Assembly: GCA_024690505.1 (NCBI GenBank)
Contig: JAILPA010000163.1
Location: 1 to 38,730 of the forward strand
From: Prevotella sp.
Lineage (GTDB): Bacteria; Bacteroidota; Bacteroidia; Bacteroidales; Bacteroidaceae
DNA length: 38,730 nt
Direction: 5' to 3'
Position 1 is the first letter of the stretch; every line of letters begins with the position of its first letter. A model generated the notes under the pieces. That model was not told the DNA's origin. It worked only from the letters and a program-made list of their open reading frames with translations, and searched no databases. Shown one piece after another: positions 24,869 through 35,876 of this stretch. Both the position numbers and the translations under genes were made by a program.

Positions 24869-26041
24869 GTGAAACGTTTTGAAAACATTTTTAGGACAAT
24901 TTGTGGGCTCTGCTTTGCCCTGTTGGCAGCAATTCCCACGAATGCAGCAGCACAGGAGCTGAAGGGCATGGACAATGTGGAGATAGGCCTGATAACATGT
25001 ACCCCACACGACGAGGTCTACAGTCTCTATGGCCATGCAGCGCTCTGCGTACACTACAAGAACGAGGGCTATCACGAAGTCTTCACCTACGGCATCTTCA
25101 ACTTCAAGGCGCCCAACTTTGTGTGGCGCTTCATCATGGGCCACACCGACTACGAGCTGGGGAAAACCGAGCTACAGTTCTTCGTGAGAGAATACCAAAA
25201 ATGGGGCAGCCAAGTATCTGAACAGATACTGAACCTCACACCACAGGAGAAACAGGCCGTCATCCAGGCACTCGAGACAAACGCCTTGCCACAGAACAAG
25301 GTCTACCGCTACAATTTCTTTTACGACAACTGCGCCACGCGTCCACGCGACATTGTGGAACGAGCCATCAGTGGAACCATCGTCTACGATGAGCGTGCGG
25401 ACTATCAACCATCGTACCGCGAAATGATTCACGAATACACCCGCAACAATCCGTGGTCGGCCTTTGGCAACGACTTGCTGCTGGGCATGAAGGCCGACAC
25501 AAAGACTACACGGCGCGAACAGGAGTTCCTCCCCAGAAACCTTCAATACGACTTCGACCACGCTGTGGTGGATCGCAATGGCGTTAAAACGCCATTGGTG
25601 GCGCAAAGACTCGTGATAGTTCCTGCCGGCGTACAAATGACCGAACGCTCGTTCCCGCTCTCACCGCTTACCTGCATCGTGATTCTGCTGGCAGCAGCAC
25701 TCATGGTATTCATCCTTGAGCAGAAGACGGGAAAGACGGTGGTCATTTGGGATGCCTTCCTGATGCTCGTCACAGGTCTGGCCGGCATCATCATAGTGTT
25801 GATGTTCTTCTCCGAGCATCCTGCCACCAGCTCTAACCTACAGGTGTTGATTCTCAATCCCCTACCCCTCTTCTTCATTCCACAAGTAATGCGACGGCGC
25901 AAGACGAAGTGGTTCAAAATCAGCTTAATACTGACACTCCTATTCCTTGCAGGCTCGCTTCTTCAGGACTATGCCGAGGGAATGGAAATTGTGGCATTAT
26001 GTTTGCTGACAAGATACTGGAGACATCGCAATGACAAATAG
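24869..26041 (+). CDS. DUF4105-family membrane protein
   Basis: The 390-residue protein starts at GTG with a signal peptide (KRFENIFRTICGLCFALLAA, cleaved near AAAQE). Residues about 40-225 are a DUF4105 domain, with LITCTPHDEVYSLYGHAALC, YGIFNFKAPNFVWRFIMG and the conserved FFYDNCATRPRDIVE. DUF4105 resembles papain-like/NlpC folds (Cys and His in those segments could be active), but its function is not established. Four to five membrane helices follow from about residue 265, such as LTCIVILLAAALMVFIL. No ATG lies upstream of the signal peptide. It overlaps the next gene by 11 bases. Confidence 0.85.
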   Translation: MKRFENIFRTICGLCFALLAAIPTNAAAQELKGMDNVEIGLITCTPHDEVYSLYGHAALCVHYKNEGYHEVFTYGIFNFKAPNFVWRFIMGHTDYELGKTELQFFVREYQKWGSQVSEQILNLTPQEKQAVIQALETNALPQNKVYRYNFFYDNCATRPRDIVERAISGTIVYDERADYQPSYREMIHEYTRNNPWSAFGNDLLLGMKADTKTTRREQEFLPRNLQYDFDHAVVDRNGVKTPLVAQRLVIVPAGVQMTERSFPLSPLTCIVILLAAALMVFILEQKTGKTVVIWDAFLMLVTGLAGIIIVLMFFSEHPATSSNLQVLILNPLPLFFIPQVMRRRKTKWFKISLILTLLFLAGSLLQDYAEGMEIVALCLLTRYWRHRNDK

Positions 26042-27503
26042 ATACCTTTACATCACACTCCTTGCCATACTGGGCTTCAATGCCGACATGATGGCACAGC
26101 AGGGGAGGGCCAAGGAGCCTCCACGGCTGGTCGTCGACATCACCATCGACCAACTGCGAAGCGATTACCTGGAAGCTTTCGCACCACTCTACGGTGAAAG
26201 CGGTTTTAAACGGCTGCTCAGCCAGGGGCGTGTCTTCACCAATGCCACCTTCCCTTTTGTACCAGTAGACAGGGCATCGGCCATTGCATCCATCCAAACC
26301 GGCACCACCCCCTATTACCACAACATTATAGGCCTACAATGGATTAACCGTGAGACGCTGCGCCCCACGCACTGTGTCGACGATGCCCGCTATCCGGGGC
26401 TGCTGTCATCGCAGTCGGCCTCTCCCATGGAGATGGCCACTTCCACGCTGGGCGACGAGCTGAAACTGGCCACCGACGGCAAGGGGCAGGTCTATGCCAT
26501 TGCCCCCTTCCGCGATGCAGCGGTGCTATCAGCCGGACATGCTGCCAACCTGGCACTCTGGATAGACCACGAATACGGCAATTGGTGCTCATCGCAGTTC
26601 TATGCGAAGACCGTACCCACATGGCTGAGGAACTACACCCGCACGCACACCCAGGCCAAGGCGGGCGAAAGAGCCAATAACGATGTCACGGAACTGGCAC
26701 AGTACTGTATCAGCTCACAGTATCTGGGACAGGATGACTTCACCGACCTGCTCTGCCTGACCTACGCTGCCTCGCCACAACAAGAGGCCATGCAGTCGAG
26801 CTCGCAAGACATGACAAACTGGCAGACGGCTTTGCAGGATACTTACGTCCAGATAGACAGCAACCTAAGCCAACTCATTGACTTTATTGACCAAAAGGTG
26901 GGGCTCAAGAACGTACTTGTCGTCATTTCAGGGACAGGACATAGTGCGCAACTCCCCATCGACTACGAGAAATACCGCATACCTACTGGCAACTTCTACA
27001 TCAACCGGACGGCAAACCTGCTGAACATGTACCTGGGTGCCATTTGGGGACAAGGGCAATACGTAGAGACAACATTCCACAACCAGGTATTCCTCAATCA
27101 CAAACTGCTCGAGACGCGCAAAATCAACCTTGCCGAAGCACAAAACCGTTCACAGGAGATTGTGGCCATGATGGACGGCGTTCGCAACGTCTACACTTCG
27201 CTGCAACTGCTCACTAACCAGACTTTGCAAACGGAGAAAATGCGGCAGGCATTTCATCCGAAGAAATGTGGCGACCTGATCATCGAGATCACCCCAGGAT
27301 GGAGCATCGTGAACGAAGACACGGGACAGTATGAGCTTCCCAGCGCCTCGTTCACGCCGTTCCCCATCATCATCTTTGGCGCCAACGTGACAGCAGAGCG
27401 ACTTTCTGAGCCTGTCACTACCGACCGCATTGCTCCCACCATAGCAAATGCCATTCACATACGGGCGCCCAACGCTTGCACACAGCAGCCCTTATCGTTT
27501 TAA
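26031..27503 (+). CDS. alkaline-phosphatase-superfamily protein with degenerate active site
   Basis: The 490-residue exported protein (signal peptide MTNRYLYITLLAILGFNADM) follows the PafA/type-I phosphodiesterase fold: VVDITIDQLRSDYLEAF holds the first metal Asp, and AIASIQTGTTPYYHNIIG the conserved segment after the nucleophile. Key residues look altered. Where PafA has T-GPGHAS the sequence reads PVDRASAIAS; the DxxxH metal motif is absent from LLCLTYAASPQQEAM; the SDHG metal motif is replaced by ISGTGHS. I infer a non-catalytic or reassigned member. It overlaps the DUF4105 gene by 11 bases, so they are co-expressed. Confidence 0.8.
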   Translation: MTNRYLYITLLAILGFNADMMAQQGRAKEPPRLVVDITIDQLRSDYLEAFAPLYGESGFKRLLSQGRVFTNATFPFVPVDRASAIASIQTGTTPYYHNIIGLQWINRETLRPTHCVDDARYPGLLSSQSASPMEMATSTLGDELKLATDGKGQVYAIAPFRDAAVLSAGHAANLALWIDHEYGNWCSSQFYAKTVPTWLRNYTRTHTQAKAGERANNDVTELAQYCISSQYLGQDDFTDLLCLTYAASPQQEAMQSSSQDMTNWQTALQDTYVQIDSNLSQLIDFIDQKVGLKNVLVVISGTGHSAQLPIDYEKYRIPTGNFYINRTANLLNMYLGAIWGQGQYVETTFHNQVFLNHKLLETRKINLAEAQNRSQEIVAMMDGVRNVYTSLQLLTNQTLQTEKMRQAFHPKKCGDLIIEITPGWSIVNEDTGQYELPSASFTPFPIIIFGANVTAERLSEPVTTDRIAPTIANAIHIRAPNACTQQPLSF

Positions 27504-27527
27504 GGGGCTGATTGTTACGTTACGGGC

Positions 27528-27637
27528 GAAGTTACGCTTCTTCATCAACGAAGTTACGCTTCTCTATCAATGAAGTTACGCTTCTCTATCAATGAAGTTA
27601 CGCTTCTCTAATGTCAAAGTTACGCTTCTTTGAGCTC
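27528..27637. repeat. five tandem 22-bp units upstream of secA
   Basis: Units start at 27528, 27550, 27572, 27594 and 27616. Each of the first four begins GAAGTTACGCTTC; units 2 and 3 are identical over all 22 bases and continue TCTATC. The last 6-9 bases vary, and unit 5 begins AAAG. Each has a weak 4-bp inverted repeat GAAG/CTTC. The array lies between the phosphatase-like gene and the secA promoter. Confidence 0.9.
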
Positions 27638-27720
27638 AAAGCTGCCTGCCCACTATCACGAAACATTCAGACTTTAACTCCCTTTAACAACGATAATGCC
27701 TTTAACTCCCTAAAAATGTG

Positions 27721-27728
27721 TACCTTTG
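27721..27728 (+). promoter_or_regulatory. secA -7 promoter box
   Basis: TACCTTTG followed by CA, 47 bases before the secA ATG; a TTTAAC about 20 bases upstream may act as the -33 element. Confidence 0.65.
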
Positions 27729-27775
27729 CACGCGATTTGCAAACAACAACAGATAATAATAAAAAGCAATAAGAT

Positions 27776-31147
<3,372 letters not shown>

Positions 31148-31183
31148 CTTATCTCCCCTGAAAAAAGAAACGACGCATTAACT

Positions 31184-31888
31184 ATGATAAAGATAGAAGA
31201 ACTTAAGAAAGCCTTTGGCGAAACCATAGCCTGCGACATCACCTCGTTCACAGTGAACGATGGCGATGTCCTGGGCCTTGTAGGCAACAACGGTGCTGGG
31301 AAGACAACCCTCTTCCGCCTCATCCTCGACCTGCTGAAGCCCGACAAAGGGCATGTGGAGATTGACGGCATCGACCCCTCAGAAAGCGAAGACTGGAAAG
31401 GCTTCACCGCTGCCTATATCGACGAGGGCTTCCTCATCGATTACCTCACGCCAGAAGAGTATTTCGCCTTCTTGGGAAAGATAAGCGGAATGCCTCAAAA
31501 GGAAGTCGACGCACGGCTGAGCACTTACGAGCACTTTGCCGGCGGTGAAGTCTTCGGACAGAAAAAACTCATACGCAACCTCTCGGCAGGCAACAAGCAG
31601 AAGGTGGGCATCATATCCGCCCTCTTGAGACAGCCACGACTGGCCATTCTCGACGAGCCCTTCAACTTCCTCGACCCCAGCAGCCAAGGCCAGCTGAAGC
31701 ACCTCATCACTGACTATGCCGCCCAGACGGGAAGCACCATCATCATCAGTTCCCACAATTTACAGCACACCGTCGACATATCAACCCGCATCGCCCTCCT
31801 GGAGAAAGGACACATTATCCGGGACATGAAGAACGAAAGCATTGAGCAAACGCGCGATGAACTGGCAGCCTATTTCGACCTGCAATAG
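31184..31888 (+). CDS. ABC transporter ATP-binding protein
   Basis: This 234-residue ATPase has Walker A (GLVGNNGAGKTTLFRLIL), a degenerate Q-loop region, the signature NLSAGNKQKVGIISALL, Walker B (LAILDEPFNFLDP) and the switch His (IIISSHNLQH). This resembles the ATPases of Bacteroidetes-type exporters with separate membrane subunits. No permease gene is adjacent, so its partner is encoded elsewhere. It likely reads through from secA; whether the link is functional is unknown. Confidence 0.9.
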   Translation: MIKIEELKKAFGETIACDITSFTVNDGDVLGLVGNNGAGKTTLFRLILDLLKPDKGHVEIDGIDPSESEDWKGFTAAYIDEGFLIDYLTPEEYFAFLGKISGMPQKEVDARLSTYEHFAGGEVFGQKKLIRNLSAGNKQKVGIISALLRQPRLAILDEPFNFLDPSSQGQLKHLITDYAAQTGSTIIISSHNLQHTVDISTRIALLEKGHIIRDMKNESIEQTRDELAAYFDLQ

Positions 31889-31974
31889 CGTCTTCACCAG
31901 CACTCAAAATGGGCTGCAAGAAACTTTTTTTCAAAAAAAGGGTGAAAAAATTTTCATATCCCGTTGAAAATGAG

Positions 31975-31982
31975 TATCTTTG
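31975..31982 (+). promoter_or_regulatory. promoter of HU/bS22-like unit
   Basis: TATCTTTG followed by CA, with TTTTC about 19 bases upstream as a -33-like element. The stretch just before is A/T-rich. Leader length is about 42 bases. Confidence 0.65.
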
Positions 31983-32029
31983 CACCCCCAAACAAGTAGA
32001 ACAACAATTAAACACCAAGTTAGAGCATT

Positions 32030-32335
32030 ATGACTAAGGCAGAAATTGTCAACTCAATAGCCGAGAAGACAGGAATAGGAAAGAAAGAAGTAGGCATCAC
32101 CGTTGAGGCTTTGATGGAAGAGATTCGCACCAGCCTTGCCAACAACAAAGAGAACGTCTACTTGCGCGGATTCGGAAGTTTCATCGTCAAGCACCGCGCC
32201 AAGAAGACCGCCCGCAACATTTCCAAGAACACCACGCTGGTCATTGACGCCCATGACCTGCCCGCCTTCAAGCCCTGCAAGAGTTTCATTGAACGCATGT
32301 CGGGCAAGACCACCATTGTGGAAGACTTCGAGTAG
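32030..32335 (+). CDS. HU/IHF-family DNA-binding protein
   Basis: The 101-residue protein is a nucleoid protein of the HU/IHF family, which bends DNA as a dimer. It shows the helical N-terminal part (TKAEIVNSIAEKTGIGKKEV), the conserved NVYLRGFGSFIVKHRAKKTA and a beta arm, RNISKNTTLVIDAHDLPAFK, before FKPCKSFIERM. In the usual HU arm the loop carries GRNP; here it is ARNISKNT, as often in Bacteroidetes. The acid tail (VEDFE) is short. The bS22-like gene follows after 42 bases. Confidence 0.93.
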   Translation: MTKAEIVNSIAEKTGIGKKEVGITVEALMEEIRTSLANNKENVYLRGFGSFIVKHRAKKTARNISKNTTLVIDAHDLPAFKPCKSFIERMSGKTTIVEDFE

Positions 32336-32377
32336 AGAATATTCTATTGATTAACAAACAAATAAATCATTAAAACT

Positions 32378-32467
32378 ATGCCAAACGGAAAGAAGAAGAA
32401 GGGCCACAAGATGGCTACTCACAAACGTAAGAAGCGTTTACGCAAGAATCGTCATAAGAGCAAGTAG
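32378..32467 (+). CDS. 29-residue AURKAIP1/COX24-type ribosomal protein (bS22/mS38-like)
   Basis: The product opens MPNGKKKKGHK and ends MATHKRKKRLRKNRHKSK. The KM-x-x-HKRKKR-x-RKNR pattern matches the AURKAIP1/COX24 domain, found in mitochondrial mS38 and in the short bacterial protein bS22 of mycobacteria, both bound to the small ribosomal subunit near helix 44. More than half of the residues are Lys, Arg or His, as expected for an rRNA-embedded peptide. It is conserved in style with small proteins of other Bacteroidetes as I recall them. It is co-transcribed with HU and ends before the hairpin terminator at 32553. Confidence 0.8.
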   Translation: MPNGKKKKGHKMATHKRKKRLRKNRHKSK

Positions 32468-32552
32468 GATTTTCAGCTCGTCTGGATTCAGGCGTTTAGC
32501 TTGACAAAGTCCTCACGGCTCTTTTTACGCTGACGATAAAGAAATGAAAGGA

Positions 32553-32592
32553 GTGTGCTAGGCATAGCAATTATGCTGGCACACCCTTTTTT
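32553..32592 (+). terminator. terminator after HU/bS22-like genes
   Basis: GTGTGC pairs with GCACAC, with an inner GCATA/TATGC stem, followed by six T at 32587-32592. It lies 85 bases past the bS22-like stop. Confidence 0.8.
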
Positions 32593-32601
32593 GATTATTA
32601 A

Positions 32602-32661
32602 GCAGCGAACACAGAGAGTCCACATCATTCACGAACCGACGTGATCTCATGTAGTCGCTGC
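32602..32661 (+). promoter_or_regulatory. folded 5' region of rng
   Basis: GCAGCGA (32602-32608) is the exact reverse complement of TCGCTGC (32655-32661), and an inner CACG/CGTG stem can form between. No TAnnTTTG promoter is seen after the upstream terminator. RNase E-type genes are often autoregulated through their own leader; that this one is so is inference. Confidence 0.4.
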
Positions 32662-32685
32662 AAGAACAAACAAGTCAATTGAAAT

Positions 32686-34263
32686 ATGAACAGTGAAGTA
32701 ATTATTGATGTTCAGCCCAAAGACATCTCCATCGCCCTGCTCGAAGACAAGAACCTGGTAGAATACCAGAAAGAGCAACGCGAGGCGTCGTTTGCCGTGG
32801 GCAACATCTACCTGGGCAAGGTTCGCAAGCTGATGCCCGGCCTGAACGCATGTTTCGTCGACGTGGGAAGCGAGAAGGATGCCTTTCTCCACTATCTTGA
32901 CCTGGGCTTACAATTCAGCTCATACGAGAAATACCTCAAACAGGTGACCAGCGACCGCAAGCGGCTCTACCCCATCCAGAAAGCCACCAGCCTGCCCGAC
33001 CTGCCCAAAGACGGCAGCATTCAGAACATACTGAAGGTGGGGCAGGAAATCATGGTGCAAATCGTGAAGGAGCCCATCAACACCAAGGGGCCGCGCCTCA
33101 CCTGCGACCTCAGCTTTGCCGGACGCTACATGGTGCTCATACCCTTCGGCGACAAGGTCAATGTCAGCAGCAAGATCAAGAAGGGCGAGGAGCGCAGCCG
33201 ACTGAAGCAGCTCGTGCAAAGCATGAAGCCCAAGAATTTCGGAGTCATCGTACGCACAGTGGCCGAGGGGAAGCGTGCTGCTGAGCTCGACCAGGAACTC
33301 AAGATGCTGCTCAAGCGATGGGAAGACGCCATCGGCAAGGTACAGAAAGCTCAGACCGTCCCCCAGCTCGTCTTCGAGGAGCAGACTCGCGCCGTGGCAC
33401 TGCTGCGCGACCTTTTCAACCCCACCTACGACGGCATCCACGTCAACAACGACGAAATCTATCAGCAGATCCACGATTATGTGGCCATGATTGCCCCCGA
33501 CAAGGCCGACATCGTGAAACTCTACAACGGCAACGTGCCCATTTTCGACAACTTCAACGTCACGAAGCAGATTAAGACTGGCTTCGGACGCACCGTCAAC
33601 TACAAACGGGGAGCCTACCTCATCATTGAACACACAGAGGCCATGCACGTGGTCGACGTGAACAGCGGCACACGCATCAAGAAAGAAAACGGGCAGGAAG
33701 CCAATGCCCTGGAAACAAACCTCGGAGCAGCCGATGAGCTGGCCCGACAGCTGCGACTGCGCGACATGGGCGGCATCATCGTGGTCGACTTCATCGACAT
33801 GAACCTGGCCGAAGACCGCCAAATGCTCTACGAGCGCATGTGCGAGAACATGAAGAAAGACCGTGCCCGCCACAACATCCTGCCCCTGTCGAAGTTCGGA
33901 CTGATGCAAATCACGCGTCAGCGCGTCCGTCCTGCCATGGATGTAGCCGTAGAAGAGAACTGTCCCACCTGCCATGGCACAGGAAAGATAAAAGCCAGCA
34001 TATTGTTTACCGACCAGCTCGAGAGCAAGATCGACCGCCTTGTAAACAAGATTGGCATACGCCGCTTTACGCTCCACGTTCACCCCTACGTGGCAGCATA
34101 TATCAATCAGGGGGTCATTTCCCTAAAACGCCGCTGGCAGATGAAATATGGCCTCGGTGTGAAAGTCATTCCCAGCCAGAAGATGGCCTTCCTTCAGTAC
34201 GAGTTCTACGACTCAAAACGCCAGTTCATCGACATGCGCGAGGAAAACGAAGTCAGCAAGTAA
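32686..34263 (+). CDS. rng: ribonuclease E/G family endoribonuclease (RNase G)
   Basis: The 525-residue enzyme cuts single-stranded RNA in mRNA decay and rRNA processing. An S1-like RNA-binding domain starts near residue 36 (SFAVGNIYLGKVRKLMPGLN), then the 5'-sensor and the DNase-I-like catalytic core with the metal Asp residues in MHVVDVNSGTR (about residue 324) and GGIIVVDFIDMN (about 368). The zinc-link CPTCHGTGK near residue 426 joins subunits. The length lacks the long C-terminal scaffold of E. coli RNase E, so RNase G type is the better name. A long hairpin begins at the stop codon. Confidence 0.95.
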   Translation: MNSEVIIDVQPKDISIALLEDKNLVEYQKEQREASFAVGNIYLGKVRKLMPGLNACFVDVGSEKDAFLHYLDLGLQFSSYEKYLKQVTSDRKRLYPIQKATSLPDLPKDGSIQNILKVGQEIMVQIVKEPINTKGPRLTCDLSFAGRYMVLIPFGDKVNVSSKIKKGEERSRLKQLVQSMKPKNFGVIVRTVAEGKRAAELDQELKMLLKRWEDAIGKVQKAQTVPQLVFEEQTRAVALLRDLFNPTYDGIHVNNDEIYQQIHDYVAMIAPDKADIVKLYNGNVPIFDNFNVTKQIKTGFGRTVNYKRGAYLIIEHTEAMHVVDVNSGTRIKKENGQEANALETNLGAADELARQLRLRDMGGIIVVDFIDMNLAEDRQMLYERMCENMKKDRARHNILPLSKFGLMQITRQRVRPAMDVAVEENCPTCHGTGKIKASILFTDQLESKIDRLVNKIGIRRFTLHVHPYVAAYINQGVISLKRRWQMKYGLGVKVIPSQKMAFLQYEFYDSKRQFIDMREENEVSK

Positions 34264-34319
34264 ATGCGCCGTTGGTCTCCCCTCCCCATGGAAGGGAGGG
34301 GAGACTGGCGGAGGCATTT
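34262..34319. terminator. long hairpin between convergent rng and umuC-type genes
   Basis: GTCTCCCCTCCC (34275-34286) pairs perfectly with GGGAGGGGAGAC (34294-34305), extended by GCC/GGC and AAATGC/GCATTT outside. It begins in the rng stop codon and probably terminates both genes. Similar words (CCTCCGCCA) occur inside gldE, so it may belong to a dispersed repeat. Confidence 0.7.
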
Positions 34320-34354
34320 TCCCTTTGTAAACGAGGCCTGCAACCACCCCACCA

Positions 34355-35737
34355 CTATTTCAGCTTAATAATGTCCGACCAGCGTGTTGTTGGGTTCTTG
34401 CTTCTGAAATCATGCTTGATGGCATTGGCGAAGACCTCAGCCTTCCCCTTGCCGTTCTTCTGAGTGTACTGTTGGGCACCGATGACAATGGTCTCGGAAC
34501 CGTTCATGCGATTGATGCGGTCAATCACCTCGTCAAGCCGGCGCATCTTCTGAATCTGCTCGGCGTTCAGGTCGAACAAGTCCTGCTGGATAGGGCTATC
34601 AGGCGAAATCCCCATCACAATGACACCGGCCTTCTTATACTGATAACCTGGTATGAAAATGCGGTCGAGCACTTCATGGGCAGCCTGGACAATGGTGATG
34701 GTCGAGCTTGTTGGAGTGACAAGCCGTGTCTCCTGAAAGTTCCAGTATTGAGCCAGGTCTTCGCGAAAGGCATTGGTGTTGAGAAATACGCCAACCGTGA
34801 CAGCCACAGTCTTCTGCATCCGCAGTTTCTCCGCACAACGGGCAGCATAGTTGGCAATGTGAGTGCGCAGGCCTTCCCTGTCGCTTATCAAGCCCTTGAA
34901 CGACCGACTGGTGCAAATAGATTTCTTCTGAGCCAGCCCCATTCTTGTGTCCCCATTCCCGCTGTCGCGCCTACCCGTAGCCTTTCGGTAGCAAGCACCC
35001 GAGCTTTGCTCGCCTACCCATAGCCTTTCATTAGGGACGGCATCCTCGCCATTCAGCTCCTGCCACGTACGGACGATGTTGATATTGTTGAACGTCTGTC
35101 GCACCCAGTCCTTATGATGCTTGGCAAAGTCAAGAGCTGTCTTGCAGCCAAGGGTCTGCAGCTGGGCAGCATAGCGCCGGCCGATGCCCCAGACATCCTC
35201 GATGGGGCACCAATCGAGCGCTTTCTCGCGCTTGTAGTCCGTATCAATCATGCAGCAATGCCTGTACACCGCATATTTCTTCGCCAGCTTCGAGGCAATC
35301 TTCGCCAACGTCTTGTTGGGAGCCAGACCTATGCTAATGGGCATACCCACCTCGCGCTTCACCCGCCTGTACAGGTTCTCACCCCACGTCTGCAACCGGC
35401 TGAGCGCAATGCCATCGAGATACATGAAGCACTCATCAATCGAGTAGCGGAAATAGGCAGGCGACTCTTGTCGGATAATGCTTACCACACGTCCTGTCAA
35501 CTCTCCATATAATTCGTAGTTGGAGGAGAAGACTGCAATCTTCTGACCAGGAAACAACTGAGCTAGCTGAAAGTATGGCGTGCCCTCCTTGATGCCCATC
35601 TTCTTAGCCTCGTTCGAGCGTGCCACCACACAGCCGTCGTTGTTGCTCAACACAACGATTGGCTTCCCCTCCAAGTCAGGACGGAAGACCTTCTCGCACG
35701 AGCAGTAGCAGTTGTCCAAGTCAGCTATGCCATACAT
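34355..35737 (-). CDS. umuC: Y-family DNA polymerase (UmuC/DinB type)
   Basis: The 460-residue translesion polymerase opens MYGIADLDNCYCSCEKVF, with catalytic Asp7 and the YxxxD region; SIDECFMYLDG holds the second acidic pair. KPIVVLSNNDGCVVARSNEAK is the finger-domain block, GIGLAPNKTLAKIASKLAKK (here SIGLAPNKTLAKIASKLAKK) and VWGIGRRYAAQLQTLG follow, the latter the helix-hairpin-helix. KSICTSRSFKG starts the little finger. UmuC of E. coli is 422 residues; the extra length here includes about 30 residues near 237-266 between palm/thumb and little finger that look like inserted repeat DNA. No umuD lies beside it. Confidence 0.92.
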   Translation of the reverse strand: MYGIADLDNCYCSCEKVFRPDLEGKPIVVLSNNDGCVVARSNEAKKMGIKEGTPYFQLAQLFPGQKIAVFSSNYELYGELTGRVVSIIRQESPAYFRYSIDECFMYLDGIALSRLQTWGENLYRRVKREVGMPISIGLAPNKTLAKIASKLAKKYAVYRHCCMIDTDYKREKALDWCPIEDVWGIGRRYAAQLQTLGCKTALDFAKHHKDWVRQTFNNINIVRTWQELNGEDAVPNERLWVGEQSSGACYRKATGRRDSGNGDTRMGLAQKKSICTSRSFKGLISDREGLRTHIANYAARCAEKLRMQKTVAVTVGVFLNTNAFREDLAQYWNFQETRLVTPTSSTITIVQAAHEVLDRIFIPGYQYKKAGVIVMGISPDSPIQQDLFDLNAEQIQKMRRLDEVIDRINRMNGSETIVIGAQQYTQKNGKGKAEVFANAIKHDFRSKNPTTRWSDIIKLK

Positions 35738-35759
35738 CCTTTATACTTATTACCTTTGA

Positions 35760-35769
35760 GCGTTAACGC
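35760..35769. promoter_or_regulatory. candidate operator between promoter and umuC start
   Basis: GCGTTAACGC is a perfect 10-bp palindrome located just downstream of the expected start of transcription. A damage-response repressor could bind here, but no known LexA box is matched. Confidence 0.3.
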
Positions 35770-35794
35770 CCTCCATTTATGTTAAAACTTGGCA

Positions 35795-35802
35795 CAAAGA
35801 TA
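35795..35802 (-). promoter_or_regulatory. -7 box for the umuC-type gene
   Basis: The minus strand reads TATCTTTG, 57 bases before the ATG. The -33 element is not evident. Confidence 0.5.
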
Positions 35803-35824
35803 ATGATTTTAAGCAAACTATTTA

Positions 35825-35832
35825 TAATTTTG
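35825..35832 (+). promoter_or_regulatory. -7 box upstream of a small ORF
   Basis: TAATTTTG followed by CA, 44 bases before the ATG at 35877. It suggests that the small ORF or its former full-length gene was transcribed. Confidence 0.4.
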
Positions 35833-35876
35833 CAACAAAAAATAACGAAACAACCTGCAAAAAACCTAATGCGATT

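Noticed and set aside
27528..27637. CRISPR array
   Set aside because: No unique spacers; contiguous tandem units of 22 bp.
31925..31950. Inverted T7/A7 run after the ABC ATPase as a terminator
   Set aside because: The stem is only A-T pairs and would be weak; it more likely belongs to the A/T-rich part upstream of the HU promoter.
35751..35758. TACCTTTG on the plus strand just upstream of umuC's start
   Set aside because: It would point away from umuC toward the small ORF more than 110 bases off, where a closer box (35825) exists; likely chance.
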